NCBI GenBank assembly: GCA_905221615.1
Contig: CAJNDT010001890.1
Coordinates: 1,790,602-1,854,601, forward strand
Reading direction: 5' to 3'
Length of the DNA: 64,000 nucleotides
Origin: Symbiodinium sp. CCMP2592
Lineage: Eukaryota; Sar; Dinophyceae; Suessiales; Symbiodiniaceae
In this document: positions 41,089 through 53,330 of the stretch, one piece after another
Layout: every line of letters starts with the position of its first letter
How positions within the stretch are numbered: the first letter of the stretch is position 1
The notes under the pieces: generated by a model
What the model saw: the letters and a program-made list of their open reading frames with translations, nothing else
Told to the model about the DNA's origin: nothing
Database searches by the model: none
Position numbers and translations under genes: made by a program

Positions 41089-41203
41089 GGAGGGACCCTT
41101 AATAAGGACCCTAGGTATATACCCTTAATATAGCTATTATATACCCATTATGTAGCCCATTATAGGTTAGGGGTCCCCATTAAGGGTCCCTCCTTTTACC
41201 CTT
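41089..41203. repeat. Hairpin element with 25-bp perfect arms, aaggagggaccc family
   Basis: 41,089-41,113 and 41,179-41,203 are exact complements (aagggtaaaaggagggaccc at the left). The same family is seen in opposite internal order at 14,472-14,574. Confidence 0.85.
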
Positions 41204-43408
41204 TGAATGCCAGGTCCATCAGAGCAGATACGGTTTAACAAAAAGGGTTGCGCGAGGGTTCCTATAGGCGTTGCTACCTTACTAAGGGTATAGTAGCGGG
41301 CACTCATAAGTAGAATTAGGGTTGGTTGCGGGGTGTGTAACCTAGCTGTCGTAATCGGCGGAATAGGGTTTGGGGACAGAGCACTGGCTAAATCATGTTA
41401 ACTGCGGTAAAGAATGACGTTGTTCACAACTCAACCCGGGGCGGTTGTCAAAATCTTGGTTTTCAGATTCCGGAAAACGAAGGACTTGACCGGGCTGTTG
41501 TAATGGTTGGTCTTGTACTGATGCTGCCGTATGTAGCTTTTCTATGAGTCTATGGCTCTATGGCTAGGTGGTGCTTTGTTTAGAGTTTAGACGTGCTGAT
41601 ATGCCTTTACTCTGATTGATTTTTGGACTCTCGCAACTCGTTTTACGATTTTGGGCCATGTTACCGCCGTGCGTGCGCGATGTCTTCTTGGGTGACACAA
41701 GGCTGGTCCGTCCCATGCCCAGTTTTTGTCCCTCCTACCTGGCAAGGACAAAGCCCACATTGCAGGGTAACTCCGAAGCAACAGTAGAGAGGCATGGTTT
41801 TTCCCTCCAGAAAGGCATGGCTTAGGGTTTAGGGTTCAACAACTTTGCCACCAGTCAGACCCTTAGAAATCCTCCCCTACTCCAGACACAGGATCTCGGC
41901 CCTGCCGGTGCTCTCTGCCCTCCGCCAAGCAGAAACGAAGACATTATGTTCGGGGGTCTCAGGAAATAAAGGGCCCTAGCTTTTTACACAGAGTATCAAG
42001 ATCTGTTTGTCACATCTCGAATGGAACTGAAACCCTACCCCTGCACGCTATGTTTCAAGAATCCCCCCAGGAAAAAAAGCAAAGGTGAATTCCTACCTCC
42101 AAGCGCAGCCTCTCGTCTCGCTCCATGTCGACCTGAGCTGCGTACCGCTGGAGCCCCTAGAAGCTGGGATTTGGGTTCGGAGTTTGGGTGGGTCGTCCCG
42201 GGCTTAAAGTAGGTAACTCGACTTTTGACCTAACTTGCAGCTTGCCTGCTCTTTTAGCTCTTGGACGTCCTGTGCAAGACGACATCGCCACCACCCCTGC
42301 TACCATTTCCCAGGCCTAGACGGATCGGCGGGCATCTTGGAGCTGCTGCTTCGCAAGTTTACAGGCAAGAAAGGCTCAGCGTAGATAACTATTGCCGTGC
42401 CTGAAAATCTTGTGTGTGTGTGTGCATGAGGGAAGAGTCTTGCTTGCTGTTGTCAGGCTTGGGGCTTAACCTTGCTTCGAAAGCTCTTGCATCAAAACCA
42501 GTGCGAGAGTCCGCGGCCTTGACTAGCACAAAATAGGCCGCTAGCATGTGAAACATGCCCTTATTTAAGCGATCCTCTGGAATCCTCGATAAAGAACGAC
42601 CGACGACTGCAAAGTGGCAGCCTCGCCCATTCTCACCATTGTCATCGTCAACATCATCGTCCTTATTATAAGCCTCCTATTCCCCACCTCACAAACGAAA
42701 ACCGCAAGACTAACCTCCCTTGCCTGTTTCTAGCTGCTAGCTTGTTCAGGGAACACAACTTTTGACATCCGGTTCAAGGGTTTTCTTATCAGACTTCTTT
42801 TTGCAGCAGGCCTCGTTGTCTAGCAGCCAGCACCCTTTCCCCCGAAAGCATATCAGACTCCTAAAACCCTGAACCCTTTGATATCGGCCCTTCAACAAAT
42901 GCAAACAGCACAGCCGTAAAGCCGCCAGAAAGCCAGCCCGCACAACAAATCCATCGCCAGGGTCCGAATGGGCAAGCCTTTCTTGTCTCCATGGGCGAAC
43001 CTGAACGGCCGGTTTAGGGTTTGGGGAGTTGACACGTGGGGTCTTAGAGCACCTCAATTACCAGCAAGTCCAGGTTGTCTTTAAGTACAGCAGAAAGAAG
43101 GAAAATCATGATCCTGATCAGCTAAGCTAAAGTATAAGGAACCCGGGCACTAGTTATCCTCAATCCGTGCTCTAACTTCCTGTCACTTGCTCTCAGAAAT
43201 AGCGGCTTAGGAGATTGAACATTTATCGTTCCCGCTAGAGTTTTCGATTGAGGATGCAGGATTTGTTGTGAGGTCATTAGCCCACAAGAAGGTTGGTCTC
43301 TCTTAATTTGAGTCTTACCAATAGGTGCAATGTGGGTTTTGGGCGTAGGCTTTTAAAGGGTTTCCGGCACGTAGGTTCATCAATCCCCGGTGAGAACTCT
43401 TCATAATT
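41204..43408. other. No gene seen
   Basis: Contains second copies of dispersed repeats (41,730-41,767 and 42,797-42,828) and a solo arm ggcggttgtcaaaatc near 41,441. No recognisable coding region. Confidence 0.5.
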
Positions 43409-43519
43409 AGAGAGCCCCATACCCCTCAATTAAGGAATATACCTTAAATTATTAGGGGCTTCATGATTTAAGCCTAAGCCATATTCATATTCCTTATTTA
43501 AGGGTTATTGGGCTCTCTG
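43409..43519. repeat. Hairpin of the gagagcccaata family
   Basis: agagagccccatacccctca at the left and agggttattgggctctctgg at the right; interior cttcatgatttaagcctaag matches the composite copy at 34,119 in reverse. Confidence 0.75.
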
Positions 43520-44138
43520 GGATATTAGTGTGGCTGACACTGCAGCCACCTAAACTAAAGGACCTCTGGTGTACTCCTGATTACAAGGACAATGCTGATG
43601 ATTTGCCAATGAAGAATACCATGTAGCGTTGACCCCTAGTTCGGCCTGCATCCTCAATGTTGAGCCCGAGTGGTCCGACAGTGCTGAACCCGAATACCCA
43701 GTCCAAAGTGCTAACAAACAGCGGGCAACGTGTCTGTCAGGGCCCGAATTTGGATGATCGTCAAGGGCCCGGCACATGCAACTGCAGTTCCCAGGAGACA
43801 CCCAGCCTTGCCACTCTTACGAGTAGCCAAGAGCCGGCTTGTGGTCAAAATATGGTTGACATGGGTAAACTTCAGCTTTAAAAACTGCTACGAATGACAG
43901 AAACCTGACCCCAAGACAAGGCACATTGGACTGATGTTCGCGTGCGTGTAGAAGAGTCGGTCCACAGGGACCTTCGCCACGAGATTCGCTAAATTGGGGT
44001 TCTAGCAAGCTAGAATGGTTTGTCCCAGGGAGCATGTATTCAGATTTCTGTGATTTGCGGGATTGGTGCCACTGCTTTCCTTGAATGCTTCGCTAGAGTG
44101 GGCAAAGAGCGGGCCAAGTCCGAGCAACATGTTATGAC

Positions 44139-44817
44139 ATGACAATCCACACTCGCATGCAGCCCTGGATGTGGTGCATCGCTGACTGTATCCGCAAAGG
44201 CCCAGCAGATCAGACAGGGCAGGCACTTGTTGTAGGATTCCGAGCTTACACCAGAAACCATGAGCAAACGAGAGGTGACTGGGTTGCTTGCCAGCTCCTC
44301 CCATCCGTCCGGCCGATGTTGAACATTTCCATAGAGAGCCTTGGCAGCACTCCGGGTTTATGTCGCAGATTGGCCAGGTGCTGCTTGTAGTTGAGCCTCT
44401 CTCTAACAGCACAGCTGGACGACGAACTAACTTTTATTGACATTGGGTTTGCATGGGTGTGCCAGGTTTCATCCAATTCTGAGCTAAATGAGGCAAGGTT
44501 AATGCAGTCAGTTCTCCTTACTCACCCATATGCTTTGCCAGCCCTGCTGATGGATGGCACCCGAGCAAGAATTTTGCCGTCATGCTTATGACTCTTGACG
44601 CACATCTGAACAGCATGCTTTCTGTACCAGAACCGTCCACTCCTCGTGCACTGTTATGCAGAGTGCAACCAGTTGATTGACCACGAAAGCCTTTTCGGCA
44701 AACATCGGGCCACGTTTGGCTTTACAGTGGCTCGACCACCTCAGCTAACCTGGGACCCTAGCAAGCATAGTGTTTTACTCGAAATTTTCCGTCGAGGAGA
44801 AGAAAAAGGATAGAGCA
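44139..44817 (+). pseudogene. Possible decayed coding stretch, family unknown
   Basis: Plus-strand reading frames here look more protein-like than elsewhere in the left 46 kb. One frame runs 44,139-44,390 to a stop and continues in the same frame to 44,591. A second stretch, around 44,610-44,817, reads LYQNRPLLVHCYAECNQLID and ends in an RRGEEKG tail. I do not recognise the protein. No start, splice-site set or intact frame is evident, so I treat it as a possible broken relic. A reverse-strand frame at 44,002-44,412 overlaps and is an alternative. Confidence 0.3.
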
Positions 44818-45747
44818 GAGTTGCCTGTGATCTCCGTTGTGGTTCCTGGGTTTCCCCGTTAATTGAGGTATCGCAAGTACCTCAACTCCCAATCTGGCTT
44901 AGCCAGAAAAAAACTGAAATGGAGGCTACAGGCTCTAAACCCACAAATTAAGTCACTACAAGTACCGGTAGAGACCCCAAACCCAGCACCCCTAAAGCCT
45001 GACGACGCGAAACCATAAACCCAGACCTGTCAAGCAAAACCCAAGCGAAGGCTTTCCTGCCCAAGCAGCCTGGAGCCCCCCGTTCTCGTAGAAGATTCCT
45101 GGGCAGCTGATTTTGGTCTTAGGAAGCAAACTGCTGCTGGGTTATGGTTAGTTTAGGGCTTAGAGCTGGTTAAGGCCTTAAGGTTCTGGAGATCTTTTTG
45201 AGGGTCCGAAGGGTTTAAATTTACGGGGTACGGCGTTAGGGTTTAAGCTTTGCCTATAGTCTGAAGTGTAGTTTCTGTTTTATCTATCTTTAACCAGCTA
45301 GGAGTTTATAGTTGAAGATGGAGTAACCGAAAAGGAACTACTGCTGGGACTGTTGGAAGGTTTTCAGGTTGAAGCTCTGGGGCTCAGGGTTGAAAGTTGT
45401 TAAGGCTTCAAAGGTTCAGGGTTGGGTGTTAGGGTAGGGTTGAGGAATATGGGCTCAGGGTTGACGGGGTTTCGGGCATTGAGTAGGGCGTTTTCGGATT
45501 CCGGGTTTCCCCCTCCCACAACGTCAGATATACGGCAGAAGGAAACGAAGGTCATGACATGATCCGATGATGAGAATCACATGCAAGCATCCTGCCCCTC
45601 GTCCCTGCTGAATCCAACGGTTTCGCAGGAGATCTTTCCGATGAGTTGTACCGTAACTTCTTTGGGCATCAAAATAGCCCAGAAGCCTTGTATAACATGG
45701 TCTTTGGGCCCAAGCCCAAAAGCCTTAATATATGAGTCCTTAGAAGC

Positions 45748-46250
45748 CTAGGCTTTGATGATTTTACATTCCGGCTGATAGAATCGGTTTCGATGCTCAC
45801 ACTCGCGCCATGCAGGCAAGGCTCCACACAATCTCATCCGCAAAGAAACGGGCAAGTAGGAGTAATCGTCAAGGTTCAGGGATTTACAGGGTTCTCTTGC
45901 TGCAGATTGACGTGTGTTTCGGTTTCCGCAAGCCTCGAATGACCCAAGCTCAAGCGCAAAAGGCCTCAAACTTTTTACACAGGGTTCCTGAGGCAGCCTC
46001 CACACATACAGCTGGAACATGTGGATTTTCAGCTTTCACGACCAAACCCCCAGAAGCAACATTGAACCCAAGAACACAAAGCCGCTGTATGACTTGCAGC
46101 TCAGGGAACGCCAGAGAATCTCCACGACCTCCACCCTGCGTGTAGCTACAAGCTTTGGAGACATGCGCTTTCGCCATGTTGAGAGCTTTTCTGAAGGTCC
46201 AATGTAGCTAGACACACTTTGGCCTTATATAACTGCTTGCCTGAATCTAA
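45748..46250. other. No gene seen
   Basis: Overlapping open frames on both strands (plus 45,810-46,145, minus 45,748-46,020) show no recognisable motif. Confidence 0.4.
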
Positions 46251-46257
46251 GGCTCCA

Positions 46258-46280
46258 GAGAGAGAGAGAGAGAGAGAGAG

Positions 46281-46306
<26 letters not shown>
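46258..46306. repeat. Compound (AG)n(TA)n microsatellite
   Basis: A GA run of about 24 bp passes directly into a TA run of about 26 bp, immediately left of the hairpin-module array. Confidence 0.9.
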
Positions 46307-46311
<5 letters not shown>

Positions 46312-46359
46312 GCTCGCCCCCCCGCAAGATCTACGCCATCGTGGTTCTTGGGGCATGGG

Positions 46360-47640
46360 GCGCACGAAACACTGTAATGCTCAAAAAAACCAAAATTTCC
46401 AACCCTGAAACTCACGAAACACTGGTAAAGTTCAAAAAATTCCAAAAAATCCAAAATTCTGGCATCTATGGCCAAACAGGGGGCAAATTCCTTAAGACTT
46501 TGGATTTTTTTGAGCATAGCCGTGTTTCGTGAGTTTTGAAGCAATGAAAAAATTGATTTTTTTGAGCATTACAGTTTTTTGTGAGTTTTAAACCACGAAA
46601 CACTGCCATGCTCAAAAAAAACCAAATTTTCCAACCCTGAAATTCACGAAACACTGTAATGCTCAAAAAAATCCAAAATTCTGGCATCTATGGCCAGGGC
46701 GGGGGCAAATTCCTTAAAAGTTTTGATTTTTTGAGCATGGCCGTGTTTGTTGCGTTTCAAGGCTTGGAAAAGTTGATTCTATTTGAACATTACAGTGTTT
46801 GGTGAATTTTAGACCACGAAACACTGCTATGCTTAAAAAAGTGAGCTTTGAGGCTGTGAAAAGTGGATCTTTTTGAGCATTACAATGTTTTGTGAGTTTT
46901 ACACCACGAAACACTGCAATGCTCTAATGCTCAAAGAAAATCAACTTTTCCAAGCTTTGAAACGCACGAAGCACTGCTATGCTCAAAAGTTTCCAAACTA
47001 GTAAGGAATTTGCTCCCGGCCTGGCCATAGATGCCCGGATTTTGGAGTTTTCGGAATTTTTCGAGCATTACAGTGTTTCGTGAGTTTCAGGTTGGAGATT
47101 TTGGATTTTTTTGTGCATTACAGTGTTTCGTAGCCTGAACCTCACAAAACACTGTAATGCTCAAACAAAAATCCACTTTGCACAGACTCAATGCTCACTG
47201 TTGTTGAGCATAGCAGCGTTTCGTGGTTTAAAAACTCACAAAACACTGTAATGCTCCAAAAAAATCAACTTTTCCCAGCCCCAAAGCTCATTTTTTTTAG
47301 CATAGCAGTGTTTCGTGGTCTAAAACTCACAAAACACTGTAATGATCCAAAAAAATACACTTTTCACAGCCTCAAAGCTCACTTTTTTGAGCATAGCAGT
47401 GTTTCGTGGTTTAAAACTCACAAAACACTGTACTGCTCAAAAAAATCAACTTTTCCAAGCCTTGAAACGCACGAAACACTGCTATGCTGAAAAAAAAAAC
47501 TGAAGGAATTTGCACCAGGCCTGGCCATAGATGCCAGAATTTTGGAATTTTTTGAGCATTACAGTGTTCCGTGGGTTTTAGGGTTGCAAATTTTGGATTT
47601 TTTTGAGAATTACAGTGTTTTCTGATGTCCAAGACAGGAT
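46360..47640. repeat. Array of about 24 gagcattacagtgtttcgtg modules in both orientations
   Basis: The core cacgaaacactgtaatgctc, or its complement gagcat(t/a)(a/g)cagtgtttcgtg, appears about two dozen times, usually next to a run of A or T. Neighbouring copies alternate in orientation, so each pair can fold into a hairpin. A second module of about 40 bp containing ctggcatctatggcca appears twice forward (46,459; 46,680) and twice reversed (near 47,020 and 47,520). Frames across the array give repeated AVFRGLK and HETLLC-like peptides and are not considered genes. Confidence 0.85.
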
Positions 47641-48690
47641 ATACTGATATACTGTATCACAAGATAATTGTGTGCTTTCAACCGTTGTCAGGGACTGGGA
47701 AGTATTTTCATTACTCTGGTTTGATAAGTATGAACAAAACCAGCCTAGTCGTCACATAGTTTTATTTCATATATGTTTTCGGAGGTTGGTAGATCCATGG
47801 CGGCAGCGGCACTGGCTCTGGTACCTGAGCTTTCTCGACAATGGTTTTGGCCCTTTTTCGGCGAGCTGCACCGCCTACAAATCCAACACTGTAATAATCG
47901 CAAGCCTATCTAGACCTTTTTTCATTTCATATTGAAGACTGTAGGAAACTGTTTGCATTTTGCAGAAACAATGGAGACTTCCTCTTCGGTTTCCTACGAT
48001 ACATGAGTTTTCATTCAGTTGACTCTTATTACTGATGCTGTCCTATACCCCGGAGAAGAGTCGTAATTAGCCCTGCTTCATGTTTGAAAGGTTGCAAGAG
48101 CTCTCTTACTTCTTGCTGCAGACGAGCCTTCTTGTGCGCCTGCATATGCACATGAACTTTTCAACTCCAGGGGAGTTTTCCTATGTCTTATGGGGCCAAA
48201 AACAACTATTGGAGTATTGCTTCAAAAATAAACGCGCCCGTACATTCGACTTCCTTCATGTATAATAGACAGGACATGAAAAGAGCTCTTTGCAATTGGT
48301 AACTCATAAATCAAATTCTAGAGCGATTAAGCCGCATCAGAATCGGACGCTTCACGAGCAGCGGGAAAGAGATGGCCCACGCACGCAGACGTCCTCGTAA
48401 GAGAGACAACACACCATAAAATGCAAAAAAACACGAGGTTTTTAGTATTACATGAACAAAACTAGCACGCCCTCCAGCATTTCAGCTTCTCCAAAACATT
48501 AACTACCATAAATCCGCGGCCGAGATTCGGCGCCAGATTTTTACACATATCAAACCCGCTCTTTGCAGCAGCACGGTTTGCATGCACATGAGGTAAAGCA
48601 CGATTGTATCGATGTTTACGGTGTTTTCGGTATATATGAGTTGTCGACCAATGTAGAGAAACAGCCTGTGGAATTGTGTGGAAGAGGCGG
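47641..48690. other. No gene seen
   Basis: Lower heptamer density than the left part. A 61-codon plus frame at 48,080-48,265 is not recognisable. Confidence 0.45.
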
Positions 48691-48694
48691 GTGT

Positions 48695-48760
48695 GGATCT
48701 TGGGGGGGGAGACCATATATATATATATATATATATATGGTATCCCCCCCCCATGGATCT
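48695..48760. repeat. Hairpin: G-run and (TA)n palindrome
   Basis: ggatcttgggggggga then gaccatat leads into a TA run, mirrored by atatggtatcccccccccat then ggatct. The arms are complementary with small slippage. Confidence 0.8.
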
Positions 48761-48907
48761 ACCTTTTTCGTGTGTTTGACAGCCACATCACACGAAAATG
48801 GAAGATCCTTGAGGGGAGGGCCTACCCGATGGACCGTTTTGTGGTTGGGTGAACTCCACCCTGGCCCGACTGAGTTCAATCTGGCCGATTGAACCCAATC
48901 CGCCCCT

Positions 48908-49190
48908 CCCGATTGAGTTCAATCGGGGCCGATTGAGTTGAATCGCGCGCCGGATTGAAGATTGAAGATTCCCTCGAAAACTTTGCCGGGAATCTTCAAT
49001 CTTCAATCCGGCCCCCGATTGAGTTCAATCGGGGCCGATTGAATTGAATCGGGCGCCGGATTGAAGATTGAAGATTCCCTCGAAAACTTTGCCGGGGAAT
49101 CTTCAATCTTCAATCCGGCCCCCGATTGAGTTCAATCGGGGCCGATTGAGTTGAATCAGGGCCGCTTGACTGCAATCCCGCTTCGTCCCA
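48908..49190. repeat. 106-107 bp tandem repeat with internal hairpin, about 2.6 copies
   Basis: Units start at cccgattgagttcaatcggg at 48,908, 49,014 and 49,121. Each complete unit contains ccggattgaagattgaagat and, after a ctcgaaaactttgccggg loop, its complement atcttcaatcttcaatccgg. Each unit start (gattgagttcaatc) is itself palindromic. Copies differ by only a few bases. A degenerate lead-in occupies 48,850-48,907. Confidence 0.9.
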
Positions 49191-50222
49191 AGTGGGCGGG
49201 GTTTCAGGATCTCGAGTGCTGCGTGTTGGTGAGCGTTTTTTCAAAATGATGGAGAGCGTTCATTTTTTGGTCTGTGAATATTGGTGAAAAACCAACGGGT
49301 ATTCAACAGGATTCATAAAGGTATAAAAGGTTTCTATAGTCTATGGGTATCTATATGAAATTTTTAAGATGTAAAGAAGGAGTATTGTGTAAGGTGTTCT
49401 ATATGCTCTTGTTTTTGATTTCTTCATTGGGCACATAGCAGGTACAGCGCAGAGCATTCTGCTCCTGATTATCCTGCCATTAATCCGTTATCTATAAAGT
49501 ATTCTACAAGGCATTCTATGGTGCAGTCTACGGGTATGTTATAGAATATCCGTCAGGTTTTCTTTAGGACTTCCTATGGGGTACTCAAAGGGTATCATAG
49601 ATATTGTGTATTCTGTAAGCTAGTCGGTAGGGGATTGCAGATGATATTGTACAAGGCCTATAAAAGGCCAAGTATGTAACGTTGTTTTGGGCTCTCTATC
49701 GGGTACTCCATAACGCATTGTATAAGGGATTGTACAAGGCATCAACATTAACGTAAAGATTATCTTACAGAACCTGTTCTATAACGTAATGTATACCTGT
49801 GAGTGCTAGCGGCTACTTTTTTGTGTCCTTATGCGTAAATCTGGATTTCGCCGTAATTGAGCCGTATTTCGGTTTTTAAATAGGTTATCCGGATATAGTT
49901 TAAGCGGCCGGATTTTCGAAATAGGCTTTTCGAACACTTGTGTATGCTACTTAAGTATATACCTTCTGTACTCCCCAAGACGACCCCAGAGGTACTTTAT
50001 AATCACTTGTGTCGTACCCCGCCATAAACCCAGACCCTAAATCCGAGGTCCATTCGCAAGCCCATATGTCCACGCAGGCCGGCCCGATGGTTAAAACATG
50101 TCGGCATGCTTTCAATTCAGTGATCATGACATCATCGTTGGCAGAAGGAGCATCGACAACTTATTGCCGCACCAAGCAGGCATTCTAACAAGCATGCAGT
50201 TGAACATGTCACGATTTCGCCA
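49191..50222. other. AT-rich leader region upstream of the gene block
   Basis: Contains repeated loose units such as gggtactc, attctata, ggtat and taacg (49,320-49,800). The string ttctataacgta at about 49,778 recurs at about 63,666, beyond the last gene. No canonical promoter is recognised; dinoflagellate promoters are poorly defined. Confidence 0.5.
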
Positions 50223-51814
50223 ATGGCCCCTCGATGGCTCCGAAGCCAAAATACAGGTGCGACCACCCACCTTGCGAGCTTTGCGGCTTTGTCTGCCATG
50301 CTAGAGCATCATGAGCAGGTCACCGTTGCAGAATTGAATGTGGGCCTGTGCTGTTTGCAGCTTTCTTCAGTGAAGGGGTAGTGATAGTAGCCATGGGTGA
50401 GGATCGGGAGGTTCATGATGTGAATATCTCTGGCCTTTCTCTGGGCTGGAGCAGAAATTTGGAGATCAAGGACCGGCTGCTTGACGAGGGTCATAAGGGT
50501 TTGATCCGTGCACCCGAGGGTGAGAAAGTGCCGGCGGCAATCCAGTCCACGGCGATTCTGAATGATTCCTTCTTAATCCCGATCATTATTCAAATGAAGG
50601 CTGCTAGGAGTTTGAAGATTCCGGATCTCGACACTTTGGAAGAAGAGATTTCATCGACTTGGTTCAAGTACTTTGAGGCTAAGCACAGGAAATCGGCTAA
50701 TGCAGTGGGTCGGTGCCCGAAGCTTCCTGATGAGTTCAAGCTGTCGCCTGCTATTCAAGCAAGCTGTCGTGTGGATGCAAAATACTTGAAGAGCCTCCTT
50801 TCGATGGTCAAGAAGCAGTTTATGTCGGGCCGGAAAGCCAGAGAATCTCAGCATTGATTAGCAAGGTTCTCAAACCTTTTGAATCTCTCAAGCCCTCCAT
50901 TGCCTGCAATCCCAGGATGAAAACTACCGTCGCATCGTCGCCAACTTTGGAAACAAGGCACATGGGGCTTATTCCAGGGCTTGGTTGCATTTGTGCCCCT
51001 TTGCAAGTTGTTCAAGATTGAGTATTTATGCGGTTCTGGCAGGCCAGTTATCCAGAGTTGGATGAGGATGAGCTTGCAGCCCACGCCAGATCCAGTTCTT
51101 CGGGTCGTGGGCAGGGGCAGGCTTCTGCTTCGGATAATCGTGTGGAAGCTTCTGATCCAGAGGGAGCTTTGGAAGATCGTGTGGAGGCTTCTGATCCGCA
51201 GGGAGCTTTGGGCGATCGCACGGAGGCTTCTGATCCACAGGGAGCTTTGGACGATCGTGTGGAGGCTTCTGATCCGCATGGAGCTGTAGATGATCGTGTG
51301 GAGGCTTCTGATCCGCATGGAGCTTTGGATGATCCGCAGGGAAAGGCTTCGCCTGATGATAGGGATGATGTTGCGAAGATGATAGCTGAGATCGACGAGA
51401 CTCCCAGGGCAACTGCTACAGCCACGAAATCGAAAGCGAAGAAAAAGAAGCAACATCACTTCGAGGACGATGATGATTGTCAGATTGTTGAGGATGGTGC
51501 TGCTGTCGAGAATCGCCGCCGATTGATTCAATCCCAGATTGAGAAGATCAAAGCTATGCCAGTACCTTACATTTCCCCGTTGAACATAAATGCTGGAGGT
51601 AAGGTCGCGAGGTTATGTGTTTCAAGCTTTGGCCCAGGATCGCGAGCCGGCAAAAATCTTCGGCTACGGTCGGGACGGTGCCTTCTGCTTCAGGTGCCTT
51701 CGGTCGAACGCATTAATTAAGGTGATGGTTTTTAAGGTGATGGTTTCTGAAAATAGACATATTGGTAAGGCCCACCCCCCGCTGTTCCTAATTACGACAC
51801 AGCCATATAGGTAA
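50223..51814 (+). CDS. G1: multi-exon protein with acidic 13-residue repeats
   Basis: Function unknown. The ATG at 50,223 opens a frame MAPRWLRSQNTGATTHLASF. By-eye exons: 50,223-50,339; 50,402-50,842; 50,916-51,002; 51,043-51,591; and a last exon from 51,638 reading DREPAKIFGYGRDGAFCF, whose end is unsure (about 51,693, or a stop at 51,812-51,814). The first four have lengths divisible by three, so the joins are phase 0. Introns are 40-73 nt and all acceptors are AG followed by G; donors would be GT, GA, GC and GC. Exon 2 holds a helical-looking domain (DVNISGLSLGWSRNLEIKDR). Exon 4 holds five 13-residue repeats (51,136-51,330, VEASDP core) followed by a KSKAKKKKQ basic patch and an acidic run, suggesting nuclear location. 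I believe similar proteins are dispersed in dinoflagellate proteomes (memory, unverified). Frame changes could instead mean decay. Confidence 0.55.
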
Positions 51815-52294
51815 GATTCCCATCGTCATCAACATCCCCGCACGAAGGCTATCGCAAGCTCTATAGAAGTTTACTGTAATTTGCGCCGAGGGACATTCCA
51901 TTACTAAGTTTGAGGACGAGTAACAAGATGATTTGTATCACGAAATGTAAACCCCTATAGCTCTAAATAATATGTTGAATAAGAAATTATGGCAGATTAA
52001 TTTTCTTTGCACTTCCGAGCTGCTACTCTGAGCTGAAGTAACACTGTATGTTGCATGACGACGAGGAGGAGGACGACTTCTGTATTCCCACCTCTAGTAT
52101 TCAGCTCCTGGTCCTCGTTTTGATTATTACTCTTGCTGCTATACTACTGCTGCTACTGTTACTACTACTGCTACCATGCCACCGCAGCAACTACCACTTC
52201 CACTGCCAATACCACTAGCATCACCACCCCCGCCACAACAACAAAAACAATAATAATAATAACAACATGTAGCCACAAACACAACAAAAACGGC

Positions 52295-52384
<90 letters not shown>

Positions 52385-52407
52385 GACTACTACTACTACT
52401 ACTACTG

Positions 52408-52475
<68 letters not shown>

Positions 52476-53263
52476 GTTACTACTGCTACTACTGCTACTG
52501 CTACTGCCGCCACTGCTAATGCTCGTCTTGGGACGATTATCCCTTATCCTTACGACTGCTAGAACTATCACATCGTGCTGGTTTCGTACCGGTACTCGTA
52601 CATCAACTAAAGCAACATACTGCTACCGCCACATTGCAACCACTACTAGTGCCATCACCAGCCTCACCACAACGACGGCTACTATCATTATTGCGGCTTC
52701 TGTTGCTGCTACGTCTTCGATTCACTTTCTTCTACCTTCAGATATGTTTGGAAGCCTTGTGGCAATCAATGGGCAGTTGCCCTTGTCGGTGGGACATTGA
52801 TAGAATGCCACATTTTGCAGGGGCAAGACATGCATGACCCAGAAATATATCCCCTCACCATGCATTGGAGTGCTCCAGTATTGAGACTATCAAACATGTA
52901 ACAATTTGGGCAATTGGTACTCATGCAACCCCTATCCTAGCAAATGGTAGCAGCTCCACCCCAGGCCTCCAAACAAATCAACTTTGTGCTCTACATATTT
53001 TCAATCTACACACATTTCTGTACAAGTTTACATATATATGTAATATAGATAGATGTATTTACATATGGACCCGTATATATATATATATGTGTGTGTGTAT
53101 GTTTTTTTAGATATATGACAGTAATATATGCCTACTCAAAATACTCTATTGATGATACAAAAGCTATGAATATATCTGTGTATATATATATATATGTATA
53201 CTTACATATATCGATCGATCTGTTGAGCCCTTGAACCAGCTATCATCTTTCTTTCTCTCCATA

Positions 53264-53294
<31 letters not shown>

Positions 53295-53330
53295 GTGTTA
53301 TATTCATATTAATACTTCTATCTAGATCAA
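51815..53330. other. Intergenic region with CAA/CTA microsatellites
   Basis: Between G1 and G2. Contains a (caa)n tract of about 60 bp then a (cta)n tract of about 150 bp (52,290-52,500), and TA-rich simple sequence at 53,020-53,300. Asn-, Tyr-, Val- or Ser-homopolymer frames here are artefacts. Confidence 0.7.
52290..52500. repeat. (CAA)n(CTA)n compound microsatellite
   Basis: A pure caa run switches to a nearly pure cta run at about 52,351, with rare ctg and cga changes. Confidence 0.95.

Noticed and set aside
46341..47632. Short frames encoding HETL/AVFRGLK-like peptides
   Set aside because: They follow the repeated module in all frames and both strands; repeat-derived.
52133..52571. Poly-Tyr, poly-Val and poly-Ser/Cys frames
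   Set aside because: Artefacts of (CAA)n(CTA)n in different frames.
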